Assembly: GCA_035633415.1 (NCBI GenBank)
Contig: DASQEZ010000323.1
Span: 1 to 29,521 of the forward strand
From: Fodinibacter sp035633415
GTDB lineage: Bacteria > Actinomycetota > Actinomycetes > Actinomycetales > Dermatophilaceae
Direction of reading: 5' to 3'
DNA: 29,521 nucleotides
The notes under the pieces are model-generated. The model had not been told where the DNA came from and ran no database searches. It saw only the letters and a list, made by a program, of their open reading frames with translations. Shown here piece after piece: positions 15,350-22,117 of the stretch. The position numbers were made by a program, and so were the translations under genes. Every line of letters begins with the position of its first letter. Position 1 is the stretch's first letter.

Positions 15350-16690
15350 ATGACCAGCCCCCCGCGCGTCGTCGTCATCGGGGACCTCGAGGCGACCCGA
15401 CTGCTGTGCACCCTGCTCACCGAGGAGGGTGCCGAGACCATCCACCTCCTCGCCCCCGACGAGGAGTCGTTGCGCGCAGCCTTCGCCGACACCGTCGCCG
15501 GCGTCGCCGTCATCGTGCGCGGCGACGTGGTCGCGCTGCGCTACGCGCTGCTGGCCGAGAACCTCCAGCCGGCCGTTCCGATGGTGGTGACCGTCTTCGA
15601 CCGCACCATCGGGCAGCAGCTGGCCTCGGTGGTGCCGAACTGCACCGTCACCTCCCCGGCCGACGTCGCGGCCCCCGCGGTCGTGGCCGCGTGCATCCAC
15701 CCGACCGCGCTGGCCGTCCTCGGAGGCGGGACCCCCGGGAGCGCCGTGGTCGACCGGGACGGAGTCGCCGTCGAGTCGCCGTGGCACCCGGATCGCCCCC
15801 GGCCGGCCGACCGGCTGGCCCGATGGGCGCCACATAGGTACGGCGGAGCCGAGGGCCTCCTCGTCGCCGGCCTGCTGGGGCTGACCGCGATCATCGCGAT
15901 CGAGTGGGCGCTCGCCGTGCTGGTGCTCCACGAGGGCCTGCTCGACGCCCTCTACGCCTCGACCCGACTGGTGGCGACGGTCGGGCCGGCAGACGCATCC
16001 GCACACGGCGCGCCGGGGTGGTACCTCGTCGTCTCCGCCCTGCTCATGCTCACCGGCATCGGCTTCACCGGTGCCCTGGTGGCGGGCCTGGTGGAGTGGA
16101 TCGTCAGCGCGCGAACGGCCTCGTTCGTCGGCCCCCGCAGCATTCCCCGCAGCCACCACGTGGTGGTGGCCGGCCTCGGTCAGGTCGGCCTGCGCGTCGG
16201 ACAGCTGCTGCGCGAGCTCCTGGTCCCGTGCGTGGTCGTCGAGCGCAGCGCCGGGGCCCAGAACCTTCCGCAGGCACGCACGAGCCGACTCCCGGTCGTC
16301 ATCGGGGACGCTGCCGACCCGGCCGTGCTGCACCGCGTGGGCGTGACCCGCGCACGAGCCCTGGCCGCCCTCGGGTCCGACGACCTCGACAACGTGGCGG
16401 TCGTCATCAGCGCCCTGGCCCTGTCCCCCGGCGTGCAGACGGTCCTGCGCGCCGGCGAGGACCCGGCCGTCGAGGAGACGACCTCGCTCTTCCGGATCGG
16501 CAGGGTCGTCGACGTGTCGGCCATGACCGCCGCGTGGGTGTGCGCATCGGTGAGGAGCGAGCAACCGGTGGTGGCGTACACCCACGCCGGGATGGTGGGC
16601 GTGCTCACCGCGCAGGGCGACCGACGCCGCCCCGCACCCACCCGGTGTCGATGCGATAGATACCCCAGGGGGTATAGTGGGGTGGACTGA
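15350..16690 (+). CDS. TrkA/RCK-domain ion-channel-like protein with atypical pore
   Basis: 446 aa. Layout: N-terminal Rossmann-like TrkA-N domain (1-125, VVVIGDLEATRLL, glycine motif degenerate), two membrane helices (about 168-193 and 225-252) around a pore loop, then a second TrkA-N domain with intact glycine motif (VVVAGLGQVGLRVG, 271-284) and VIGDAADPAVLHRVGV. The pore loop reads STRLVATVGPAD where K+ channels have TVGYGD, so it may not be K+ selective. Promoter carries a CstR-type operator. The last codons read through the operator and -10 of the next gene. Role in sulfur stress is new to me; ion or anion flux linked to export is a guess. Confidence 0.75.
   Translation: MTSPPRVVVIGDLEATRLLCTLLTEEGAETIHLLAPDEESLRAAFADTVAGVAVIVRGDVVALRYALLAENLQPAVPMVVTVFDRTIGQQLASVVPNCTVTSPADVAAPAVVAACIHPTALAVLGGGTPGSAVVDRDGVAVESPWHPDRPRPADRLARWAPHRYGGAEGLLVAGLLGLTAIIAIEWALAVLVLHEGLLDALYASTRLVATVGPADASAHGAPGWYLVVSALLMLTGIGFTGALVAGLVEWIVSARTASFVGPRSIPRSHHVVVAGLGQVGLRVGQLLRELLVPCVVVERSAGAQNLPQARTSRLPVVIGDAADPAVLHRVGVTRARALAALGSDDLDNVAVVISALALSPGVQTVLRAGEDPAVEETTSLFRIGRVVDVSAMTAAWVCASVRSEQPVVAYTHAGMVGVLTAQGDRRRPAPTRCRCDRYPRGYSGVD
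16660..16678 (+). promoter_or_regulatory. CstR-type operator and promoter of the TDT operon
   Basis: ATACCCC-AG-GGGGTAT at 16660-16675, a perfect 7-bp dyad, overlapping -10 TATAGT (16673-16678). It sits within the last codons of the channel gene; the TDT start follows at 16704 after an AGAGGAG ribosome site (16692-16698). Confidence 0.85.
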
Positions 16691-16703
16691 GAGAGGAGCC
16701 CGC

Positions 16704-17720
16704 ATGACGCACACCGTGATCGCCCCGATCCCGCCCGCGGAGAGCCCGACGGCGCCGGGCCAGCCAGCCGGTTCCCTCGCCCACCTCCCGGTGACCCTGT
16801 TCGCCTCGGTGATGGGCCTGGGCGGGCTCTCGCTCGCCTGGCGTCGCGCCGCGACGGTGTGGGACCTGCCGCAGTGGCCGGCGCTCACGTTCCTGGCCGT
16901 GGGGGTGCTGGTCTTCCTGGTCGTCGGCACCCTCTACGTCGTCAAGTGGGTGCGACACCCCGCCGCTGCGCGCGCCGAGCTGCGTCACCCCGTGCGGATG
17001 ACGTTCGCCCCCACTCTCACGATCTCCGTCCTCGTGCTCGCCACCGCGGGCCAGGACGTCGCCCCGGCGCTCGCCTCCGCCGTGTGGTGGGTGGGCGCCA
17101 TCGGTCACCTCGCCGCGACCGTGGCCGTGCTGACCGCGTGGTTCTCGCGCCCCGACATCGGGCCGGGGGCGGTCACCCCCGCGTGGTTCATCCCCGTCGT
17201 CGGCAACGTCGTCACGCCTCTGGCGGCGGCCCGGCTCGGGTCCGTGGAGCTCGCGTGGTTCGCCTTCGGCGTCGGCATCGTGTTCTGGGTGGGCCTGCTA
17301 CCGCTGCTGCTGCACCGCGTGCTGCTCCACGACCCCCCGCTTCCCGCGAAGCTCCTGCCGACGATCGCGATCTTCATCGCGCCGCCGGCAGTGGCGATGC
17401 TGTCGTGGCAGGCACTCACCGGTGTCGCCGACGGCCCTGCCGTGCGCGTCCTCTACTCCGCCGCCATGGTCTTCGTCGTGCTCCTGCTCGCCCAGGCGCC
17501 CAGGCTGCGCACGGTCCCGTTCGCCCTTCCGGCCTGGGCCTACACGTTCCCCCTGGCGGCCGCGTCGGCGGCGGCGGTCTCCATGGCCGGCGCCCGCCCC
17601 CAGGTGACCTACGACGTCATCGCCGTGCTGATGCTGGGCGGCACCACCGTGCTGGTGCTCGTGGTGGCGGCCCTCACCGTGCGGGCCGCCGGCCGCCGCC
17701 AGATCTGCGTGCCGGAGTGA
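16704..17720 (+). CDS. SLAC1/TDT-family anion exporter (TehA/Ssu1-like)
   Basis: 338 aa with about ten membrane helices and no large soluble domain. The first helix carries the family-type signature VTLFASVMGLGGLSLAWRRA. The TDT family (TehA, SLAC1, fungal Ssu1) moves anions, and Ssu1 exports sulfite; here the CstR-type operator makes sulfite or thiosulfate export the natural reading (inference). AGAGGAG precedes ATG 16704. The stop lies five bases before the PIG-L start, so the two are in one operon. The second candidate oxyanion exporter of the island, TauE, is at 23978. Confidence 0.82.
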   Translation: MTHTVIAPIPPAESPTAPGQPAGSLAHLPVTLFASVMGLGGLSLAWRRAATVWDLPQWPALTFLAVGVLVFLVVGTLYVVKWVRHPAAARAELRHPVRMTFAPTLTISVLVLATAGQDVAPALASAVWWVGAIGHLAATVAVLTAWFSRPDIGPGAVTPAWFIPVVGNVVTPLAAARLGSVELAWFAFGVGIVFWVGLLPLLLHRVLLHDPPLPAKLLPTIAIFIAPPAVAMLSWQALTGVADGPAVRVLYSAAMVFVVLLLAQAPRLRTVPFALPAWAYTFPLAAASAAAVSMAGARPQVTYDVIAVLMLGGTTVLVLVVAALTVRAAGRRQICVPE

Positions 17721-17725
17721 GTTCC

Positions 17726-18427
17726 ATGACCGCCCGGACCTGGCCACCCGACTGGAAGCGGGTGCTCGTCGTCGTCGCGCACCCCGACGACGAGTCGTTC
17801 GCGCTCGGCGCCCTCCTCGACCGCCTCGTGCAGCACGGGGCGCAGGTCACCATGCTCTGCCTCACGCGTGGTGAGGCCTCGACCCTCGGCGCCGGAGGCG
17901 GGGGCGAGGAGCTCGCTGCCGTGCGCGCCGCCGAGCTGGCGGCAGCGGGTGAGGTCATCGGCCTGGTTGCCACCACCGCCCTCACCCACCCCGACGGGGC
18001 ACTGGCCGCGATGGACCCGGCCGTCCTGGCTGCGGAGGTCGACCGCCAGGTCGAGTCGACCCGGCCGGACGGCATCCTCGTCTTCGACCCCGTCTCGGGA
18101 GTCACCGGCCACCCGGATCACGAGGCCGCCTCGCTCGCTGCCATCGACGCGGCCGCACGCTGGGAGCTGCCGGTGCTCGGGTGGGCCCTGCCGCAAGCAG
18201 TCGCGGACGCGCTGAACGCCGAGTACGGTGCCGCCTTCGTCGGCCACCCCGCCGACGACCTCCTCGAGGTGGCCGTCGACCGCAGGCGCCAGCGGATGGC
18301 CATCGCCTGCCACACCAGTCAGGCCGTTCCCGGCAGCGTGCTGTGGCGCCGGCTCGAGCTGCTCGGTGACCATGAGTACCTCCGCACACCAGTTCCGACA
18401 ACCAGACCGCCAGGAGATCCGCAGTGA
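17726..18427 (+). CDS. PIG-L / LmbE-family zinc deacetylase
   Basis: 233 aa. Zinc and catalytic motif AHPDDES near the N-terminus (H19, D21, D22) and the second motif GHPDHEA (H129, H132). This is the LmbE fold of N-acetylglucosaminyl deacetylases; in actinomycetes its best known members are MshB and the mycothiol S-conjugate amidase Mca. In a persulfide-responsive operon, cleavage of a mycothiol conjugate or persulfide-derived adduct is an appealing idea but not shown; at 233 aa it is shorter than Mca and MshB. GGAG lies nine bases before ATG. Its stop overlaps the rhodanese start (GTGA). Confidence 0.87.
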   Translation: MTARTWPPDWKRVLVVVAHPDDESFALGALLDRLVQHGAQVTMLCLTRGEASTLGAGGGGEELAAVRAAELAAAGEVIGLVATTALTHPDGALAAMDPAVLAAEVDRQVESTRPDGILVFDPVSGVTGHPDHEAASLAAIDAAARWELPVLGWALPQAVADALNAEYGAAFVGHPADDLLEVAVDRRRQRMAIACHTSQAVPGSVLWRRLELLGDHEYLRTPVPTTRPPGDPQ

Positions 18428-18879
18428 CCCGCCGCCCCACCACCGTCCTCGTCCTCGCCGCCGTCCTCGCCGCCACACTCGTCACCTCGGGCTGCTCCGG
18501 CTCCGCCGACGGCACCGTCGCCGTCTCCGCCGGGCCCACCGCCTCGGCGGCCCCGGCCAGCGGTGCAGAGCTGGGTGCCACCGACTTCGCGGCCGCACTC
18601 AAGCGCTCCGGCACGACCATCGTGGACGTGCGCACGCCGCAGGAGTACGCCCAGGGGCACCTGCCGGGCGCCGTCAACCTCGACGTGTCCTCCTCCGACT
18701 TCGGTGCTCGGATCGCGGCCCTCGACCCGAGCGCGCCGTACGCCGTGTACTGCCGCTCCGGCAACCGATCGGGCGTGGCCCTGGCTGCGATGGCGGACCA
18801 GGGCTTCACCGCCGCCTACCACCTCGGGGGCGGCATCGGCGCCTGGCAGGAGGCCGGCGGCGAGGTCGTCACGGGCTGA
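18424..18879 (+). CDS. Rhodanese-domain lipoprotein
   Basis: 151 aa. Lipoprotein signal: basic start, hydrophobic run VLVLAAVLAATL, then TSGC with C24 as the lipidated cysteine. A Ser/Ala/Pro linker leads to a single rhodanese domain (about 48-151) with VDVRTPQEYAQGHLPGAVNL, the active loop C110-RSGNR and a YHLGGGIGAWQEAGGEV ending. It would act on the outer face of the membrane in sulfane-sulfur transfer. Third gene of the operator-controlled TDT operon, overlapping PIG-L by GTGA. A strong hairpin follows directly. Confidence 0.9.
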   Translation: MTRRPTTVLVLAAVLAATLVTSGCSGSADGTVAVSAGPTASAAPASGAELGATDFAAALKRSGTTIVDVRTPQEYAQGHLPGAVNLDVSSSDFGARIAALDPSAPYAVYCRSGNRSGVALAAMADQGFTAAYHLGGGIGAWQEAGGEVVTG

Positions 18880-18908
18880 CCCGCCTGCTCGCCGGGGCGA
18901 GGCGGGTC
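18878..18908. terminator. Bidirectional terminator hairpin
   Basis: GACCCGCCT pairs with AGGCGGGTC (9 bp), with a second internal pairing CTCGCC / GGCGAG. It lies between the convergent rhodanese lipoprotein and sigma-factor genes, so it can end both transcripts. No U-tract. Confidence 0.65.
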
Positions 18909-18933
18909 GGCGCCCGCCGGTCGGCGCCCGCAG

Positions 18934-19701
18934 CTACTCCCCGGCGGCGCCGCCGGTGAGGCGGTGCGCGATGTCCGCGGGCACGACCGAGTCGGGGTCG
19001 CGCAGCCGGCCGACCGCGGCCGACACCCCGACGATGCTCGAGTACAGCCCCGGGCACGTCGGGCACGAGGCGAGGTGCCCCTCGAGCAGCACGCGTTCGC
19101 GCGCACCGAGCTCGTCGTCGAGGTAGTCCCCCACGAGCGAACGCGCCTCCCAGCAACGCATGGGCACTCCCTTCATGGCCCGGCGACGGTCGTCGTCGTC
19201 GGCGAGCAGGCTGACGAGCAGCGCGCGACCGCGACGCAGCCGCTGTTTCGCGGCGGGGACCCCGATTCCCTGGACCGTCGCGACCTCCACCGAGGTCAGG
19301 CCCTGCATGTCGTGCAGCACCACGGCCGAGCGCAGGATGACGGGCAGGTGGACCAGTGCGTCGCGCAGCTCGCCCTGCACCTCGGCCCGGCCGAGCACCA
19401 CCTCCGGGTCGACGGTGTAGGCGTCGTCGCGCCACGCCGCCTCGACCCGGGCCATCAGCTCGTCGTCGGGAGTCGGCTCCGGGGTGCGGCGTCGACGGGT
19501 GTCGAGGAACCTCCGGTGCATGACCCGGTGCAGCCACGTGGTCGGCGAGCTGTCGCCGCGGAACGTGTCACCGCGGGCGATGGCGCGCTCGAGGGTGTCC
19601 TGCACGAGGTCCTCGGCGTCGACCACGTTCCGGGTGAGGTACACGGCGTACCGGGTCAGGCCGGGCAGCTCCGCCGCGAGGACGTCGGGATCCAGGGGCA
19701 T
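18934..19701 (-). CDS. ECF sigma factor fused to zinc-finger anti-sigma domain
   Basis: 255 aa. Residues 1-170 form an ECF sigma factor: region 2 (LTRYAVYLTRNVVDAEDLVQDTLERAI, SPTTWLHRVMHRRFLDTRRRR) and region 4 (LPVILRSAVVLHDMQGLTSVEVATVQGIGVPAAKQRLRRGRALL). Residues 181-225 are a zf-HC2 anti-sigma finger: C183, then DYLDDELGARERVLLEGHL, H209, C213, C216. Both parts are in one reading frame without a stop. An AAGGGAG ribosome site (19167-19173) lies five bases before the internal ATG at 19161, so the finger may also be made alone. A TAGATT -10 six bases before ATG 19701 suggests leaderless expression. No membrane helix; zinc/thiol chemistry could make it redox sensitive. Confidence 0.87.
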   Translation of the reverse strand: MPLDPDVLAAELPGLTRYAVYLTRNVVDAEDLVQDTLERAIARGDTFRGDSSPTTWLHRVMHRRFLDTRRRRTPEPTPDDELMARVEAAWRDDAYTVDPEVVLGRAEVQGELRDALVHLPVILRSAVVLHDMQGLTSVEVATVQGIGVPAAKQRLRRGRALLVSLLADDDDRRRAMKGVPMRCWEARSLVGDYLDDELGARERVLLEGHLASCPTCPGLYSSIVGVSAAVGRLRDPDSVVPADIAHRLTGGAAGE

Positions 19702-19707
19702 GTGCCG

Positions 19708-19713
19708 AATCTA
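19708..19713 (-). promoter_or_regulatory. -10 box of leaderless sigma-factor transcript
   Basis: TAGATT on the minus strand, six bases from ATG 19701, the same spacing as at arsR (5738). The preceding gene stops only 22 bases upstream of the ATG, so the sigma gene may be both read through and independently transcribed. Confidence 0.45.
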
Positions 19714-19723
19714 GGCCGGAGGC

Positions 19724-19930
19724 TCAGGAGCGGTCGGGGCGGGTGCTCATCCCGAGCACCCGGTAGATCGGGCAGAAGCCGGTGAACGCCGTCACGGCGA
19801 GCACCACGCCGACGACGAGCAGCACGATGCCGAGCGCGCTGCTGATGCCGGTGACGAATGCGACGACGACGGCCGCGAGCGCCAGGACGAGGCGGATGAC
19901 CTTGTCGGTGGAGCCGACGTTGGCGTTCAT
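19724..19930 (-). CDS. DUF2892 (YgaP-type) small membrane protein
   Basis: 68 aa with two membrane helices and the DUF2892 signature: N-terminal VGSTDKVIRLVLALAAVVV and C-terminal TAFTGFCPIYRVLG. The same module is fused to rhodanese in YgaP, so a link to sulfane-sulfur handling is expected from family knowledge. AAGGAG precedes ATG 19930. Downstream of the thioredoxin gene, upstream of the sigma factor, same strand; a hairpin at 19952-19969 lies in front of it. Confidence 0.9.
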   Translation of the reverse strand: MNANVGSTDKVIRLVLALAAVVVAFVTGISSALGIVLLVVGVVLAVTAFTGFCPIYRVLGMSTRPDRS

Positions 19931-19951
19931 GGGGGTTCTCCTTCGGTGGGT

Positions 19952-19969
19952 CGGCCCCGAGCGGGGCCG
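19952..19969. terminator. Hairpin between thioredoxin-like and DUF2892 genes
   Basis: CGGCCCC-GAGC-GGGGCCG, a perfect 7-bp GC stem with a 4-nt loop, in the 90-bp gap. It may end the arsR-permease-thioredoxin transcript or reduce read-through into the DUF2892 gene. Confidence 0.5.
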
Positions 19970-20020
19970 TTCACCCCCTTGGACGCCCGAGCTGCCCGAA
20001 GGGATACATCGTGGCGCGGC

Positions 20021-20266
20021 TCACGCCGACATGGCGCCGGTCAGCAGCATCTTGATCTCCGCGGTCCTGGGCACGCGGCCCGACACGACCACCTTCTCGT
20101 CGACCACCAGCCCGGGGGTGGACATGATTCCGTAGCCCATGATGGTCGGGTAGTCCTCGACCTTCTCCACGGTGGCGTCCAGTCCGAGCTCGGCGATGGC
20201 GGCCCTGGTGGCGCGTTCCAGGTTGGCGCAGTTGCTGCAGCCGGGGCCGAGGATCTTGATGATCAT
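20021..20266 (-). CDS. Thioredoxin-like small redox protein (thioredoxin_3 type)
   Basis: 81 aa, minimal thioredoxin fold: beta strand MIIKILGPG, redox motif C10-S-N-C13, helix NLERATRAAIAELG, and the cis-proline strand IMSTPGLVVDEKVV. Small redox-active disulfide proteins of this type are often encoded next to arsR and YraQ/ArsP-type permeases, as here, and are thought to keep thiols or metalloids reduced. AAGGAAG precedes ATG 20266. Cytoplasmic. Confidence 0.92.
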   Translation of the reverse strand: MIIKILGPGCSNCANLERATRAAIAELGLDATVEKVEDYPTIMGYGIMSTPGLVVDEKVVVSGRVPRTAEIKMLLTGAMSA

Positions 20267-20288
20267 CGGGCTTCCTTTCGTTGGGTGC

Positions 20289-21338
20289 TCAGGCGAGCAG
20301 GATGTTGAACAGGTACCCCACGGCGACGATCGAGGTGCCGACCACGGCGACGTAGATGACGAGCAGCTGGGGCTTGAGGACTCGGCGCAGGAGGATCATC
20401 TCGGGCAGGGAGAGCGCGACCACGGCCATCATGAAGGCGAGCAGGGTGCCCATCGGCAGGCCCTTGTCGTGGAGCGCCTCGACGAGCGGCAGGATGCCGG
20501 CGGCGTTGGAGTAGAGCGGGATCCCGATCAGGACGGCGACCAGCACGCCGAAGGCGTTGTCCGATCCCGCGTACCGGGTGAAGAAGTCCTCGGGTGCCCA
20601 CCCGTGGATGACGGCACCGAGCCCGATACCCACGAGGAGGTAGGGCCAGATCTTGCGCAGGATGGTCCCGACCTCCTCGGTGCCCATCTGGACCCGCTGG
20701 GTGAAGGTCAGCCCGGCGGTGGAGTCGATGACCTGCCCACCGAGCGTGGTCTCGAAGACGAAGGGCTCGACGAACCGCTCGAGCCTCAGCCGCCCGAGCA
20801 CCCAGCCGGCGACGATCGCGATGGACACGCCGGCGACGACGTAGGCCAGCGTGACCTGCCAGCCGAAGAGGGTCAGCAGCAGGCCGATGGCGATCTCGTT
20901 CACCAGGGGGCTGGCGATCAGGAAGCTCAGCGTCACCCCCAGGGGGACCCCGGCGGCCACGAACCCGATGAACGCCGGCACGGCGCTGCACGAGCAGAAC
21001 GGGGTGACCACTCCCAGTCCCGCGGCCATGGCGTTGCCGACACCTTCGTGCCGCCCGCCCAGCAGTGCCCGGGTGCGCTCGATGCTCATGTAGGAGCGCA
21101 GGATCGTGATCACGAAGATGATCCCGGACAGCAGCAGACCGATCTTGACGGTGTCGTAGAAGAAGAAGTGCAGCGTCTCGGTCAGCCGCGCGTCGGGGGG
21201 CATGCCCAGCACGTCGTGGAACACGGTGTCCCAGAGCCACCCGTTGACCCAGTAGGCCAGGACCCACAGGCCCGCGATGCCCGCGAGGGTCGCGCCGCGT
21301 CCGGTTCGCGTGGCAGGCAGGTGGGTCGTGATGCTCAT
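20289..21338 (-). CDS. Permease of the YraQ/ArsP (DUF318) family
   Basis: 349 aa with about eight membrane helices. The signature is GVVTPFCSCSAVPAFIGFVAAGVPLG with C115 and C117, found in ArsP-type organoarsenical exporters and related SO_0444/YraQ permeases; the second repeat has IGIPLYSNAAGILPLVEAL. Substrate is a thiophilic metal or metalloid, or possibly a sulfur species; the ArsR partner with a CVC motif favours the former. ATG 21338 overlaps the arsR stop (ATGA), so the pair is coupled. The thioredoxin-like gene follows 22 bases on. Confidence 0.88.
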   Translation of the reverse strand: MSITTHLPATRTGRGATLAGIAGLWVLAYWVNGWLWDTVFHDVLGMPPDARLTETLHFFFYDTVKIGLLLSGIIFVITILRSYMSIERTRALLGGRHEGVGNAMAAGLGVVTPFCSCSAVPAFIGFVAAGVPLGVTLSFLIASPLVNEIAIGLLLTLFGWQVTLAYVVAGVSIAIVAGWVLGRLRLERFVEPFVFETTLGGQVIDSTAGLTFTQRVQMGTEEVGTILRKIWPYLLVGIGLGAVIHGWAPEDFFTRYAGSDNAFGVLVAVLIGIPLYSNAAGILPLVEALHDKGLPMGTLLAFMMAVVALSLPEMILLRRVLKPQLLVIYVAVVGTSIVAVGYLFNILLA

Positions 21339-21664
21339 GTCAGCGCGGCCAGGTCGGCGAGCGGAAGTGCCTCGGTGAGGCGCCTCGATGCGTCCTCGGC
21401 CAACGAGTAGTCGATCCACCTCCCTCGCTTGCTCGTGGTGACCAGCCCGGCATCCCGGAGCACCTTGAGGTGGTAGCTCAACAGGTTGGCCGCAACGGGG
21501 ACCCGCTCCTGCAGGTCGCACACGCAGCTCGTCCCCTGGTTGGCCAGAGTGCTCAGCACGGTCCACCGGACCGGGTCGGCAACGGCCGACAGGAGGGTCA
21601 GGGACTCCTCGACGCGGCCGGCCCGGCGCACGCTGGTCAGTTCAACGGATCTTGATTCAGCCAC
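21335..21664 (-). CDS. ArsR-family metalloid-responsive repressor
   Basis: 109 aa winged-helix repressor: LLSAVADPVRWTVLSTLANQG, then C47-V-C49-DLQ, the ArsR metal motif (compare ELCVCDL in As(III) sensors), recognition helix VAANLLSYHLKVLRDAGLV and wing SKRGRWIDYSL. Only these two cysteines are present, so a two-thiolate or redox-type site is possible. Start is GTG 21664 with a purine-rich AGGAGGAGG upstream. A dyad GATTCA-N8-TGAATC overlaps the start codon and probably serves as its operator. First gene of arsR-permease-thioredoxin. Confidence 0.9.
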   Translation of the reverse strand: MAESRSVELTSVRRAGRVEESLTLLSAVADPVRWTVLSTLANQGTSCVCDLQERVPVAANLLSYHLKVLRDAGLVTTSKRGRWIDYSLAEDASRRLTEALPLADLAALT

Positions 21665-21673
21665 ACTTGAATC
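21654..21673. promoter_or_regulatory. Candidate ArsR operator over the arsR start
   Basis: Perfect 6-bp dyad GATTCA-N8-TGAATC spanning the arsR GTG (21662-21664). Its position would block initiation or elongation by autorepression. The AT-richness stands out from its GC-rich surroundings. Confidence 0.5.
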
Positions 21674-21698
21674 GTCCTCCTCCTCACGTCGCCCGGCA

Positions 21699-21727
21699 GC
21701 CGGACGTGAGGGCTCTCACGTGCCGGC
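21699..21727. terminator. Hairpin downstream of the CstR-type gene
   Basis: Arms GCCGG-ACGTGAG and CTCACGT-G-CCGGC pair over 12 bp with a one-base bulge and a 4-nt loop (GGCT). It lies 28 bases past the stop of the regulator gene on the minus strand, upstream of arsR, and so separates the two transcription units. Confidence 0.6.
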
Positions 21728-21754
21728 GATTCCCTAGCGGCCGGAGCACGACCC

Positions 21755-22105
21755 TCAGGCCAGCGACAGGAAGAGCTTCTCCATGGCGTCGACGTCGACC
21801 TGCTCCGATCTCGGGTCGATGATGCACTGACGCAGACCGAGCGCGATGACGGCGAACCCGGCCCGGTCCACCGCCTTGGACACTGCGGACAGCTGCATGA
21901 CGATGTCCTGACAGTCGCGCCCCTCCTCGATCATCTTGACGATGCCGCCGAGCTGACCCTGTGCGCGCTTGAGCCGCTTGAGGACGGCCTGCATCTCGCC
22001 CGGGTCGAGCTCCGTGCTCGGGCGTGCAGCCACGCTCGGGGTCGCCACAGGGGACGCCGCGGTCGTCGGGGACGCGGGAGCCGGTCGCGCAGGTCGCTTC
22101 GTCAT
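21755..22105 (-). CDS. cstR: CsoR-family repressor of CstR (persulfide-sensing) type
   Basis: 116 aa. After a disordered Pro/Ala/Thr-rich N-terminus of about 33 residues comes the all-helical CsoR fold: MQAVLKRLKRAQGQLGGIVKMIEEGRDC then DIVMQLSAVSKAVDRAGF and LRQCI. The two conserved cysteines are C65 and C94, 29 apart. The Cu(I)-ligand histidine of CsoR, four residues before the second cysteine, is Gly (G90). Two cysteines without that histidine is the CstR pattern, a repressor that responds to persulfide by forming a sulfur bridge. Four ATACCCC-N2-GGGGTAT sites in this window are its expected operators. It follows the rhodanese gene by 12 bases, and that promoter carries an operator, so it is autoregulated. 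Confidence 0.88.
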   Translation of the reverse strand: MTKRPARPAPASPTTAASPVATPSVAARPSTELDPGEMQAVLKRLKRAQGQLGGIVKMIEEGRDCQDIVMQLSAVSKAVDRAGFAVIALGLRQCIIDPRSEQVDVDAMEKLFLSLA

Positions 22106-22117
22106 GGAGTCACCACC

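Noticed and set aside
21755..22105. Copper-sensing CsoR
   Set aside because: The histidine of the Cu(I) site is replaced by Gly and no copper ATPase or chaperone gene is nearby; sulfur genes surround it instead.
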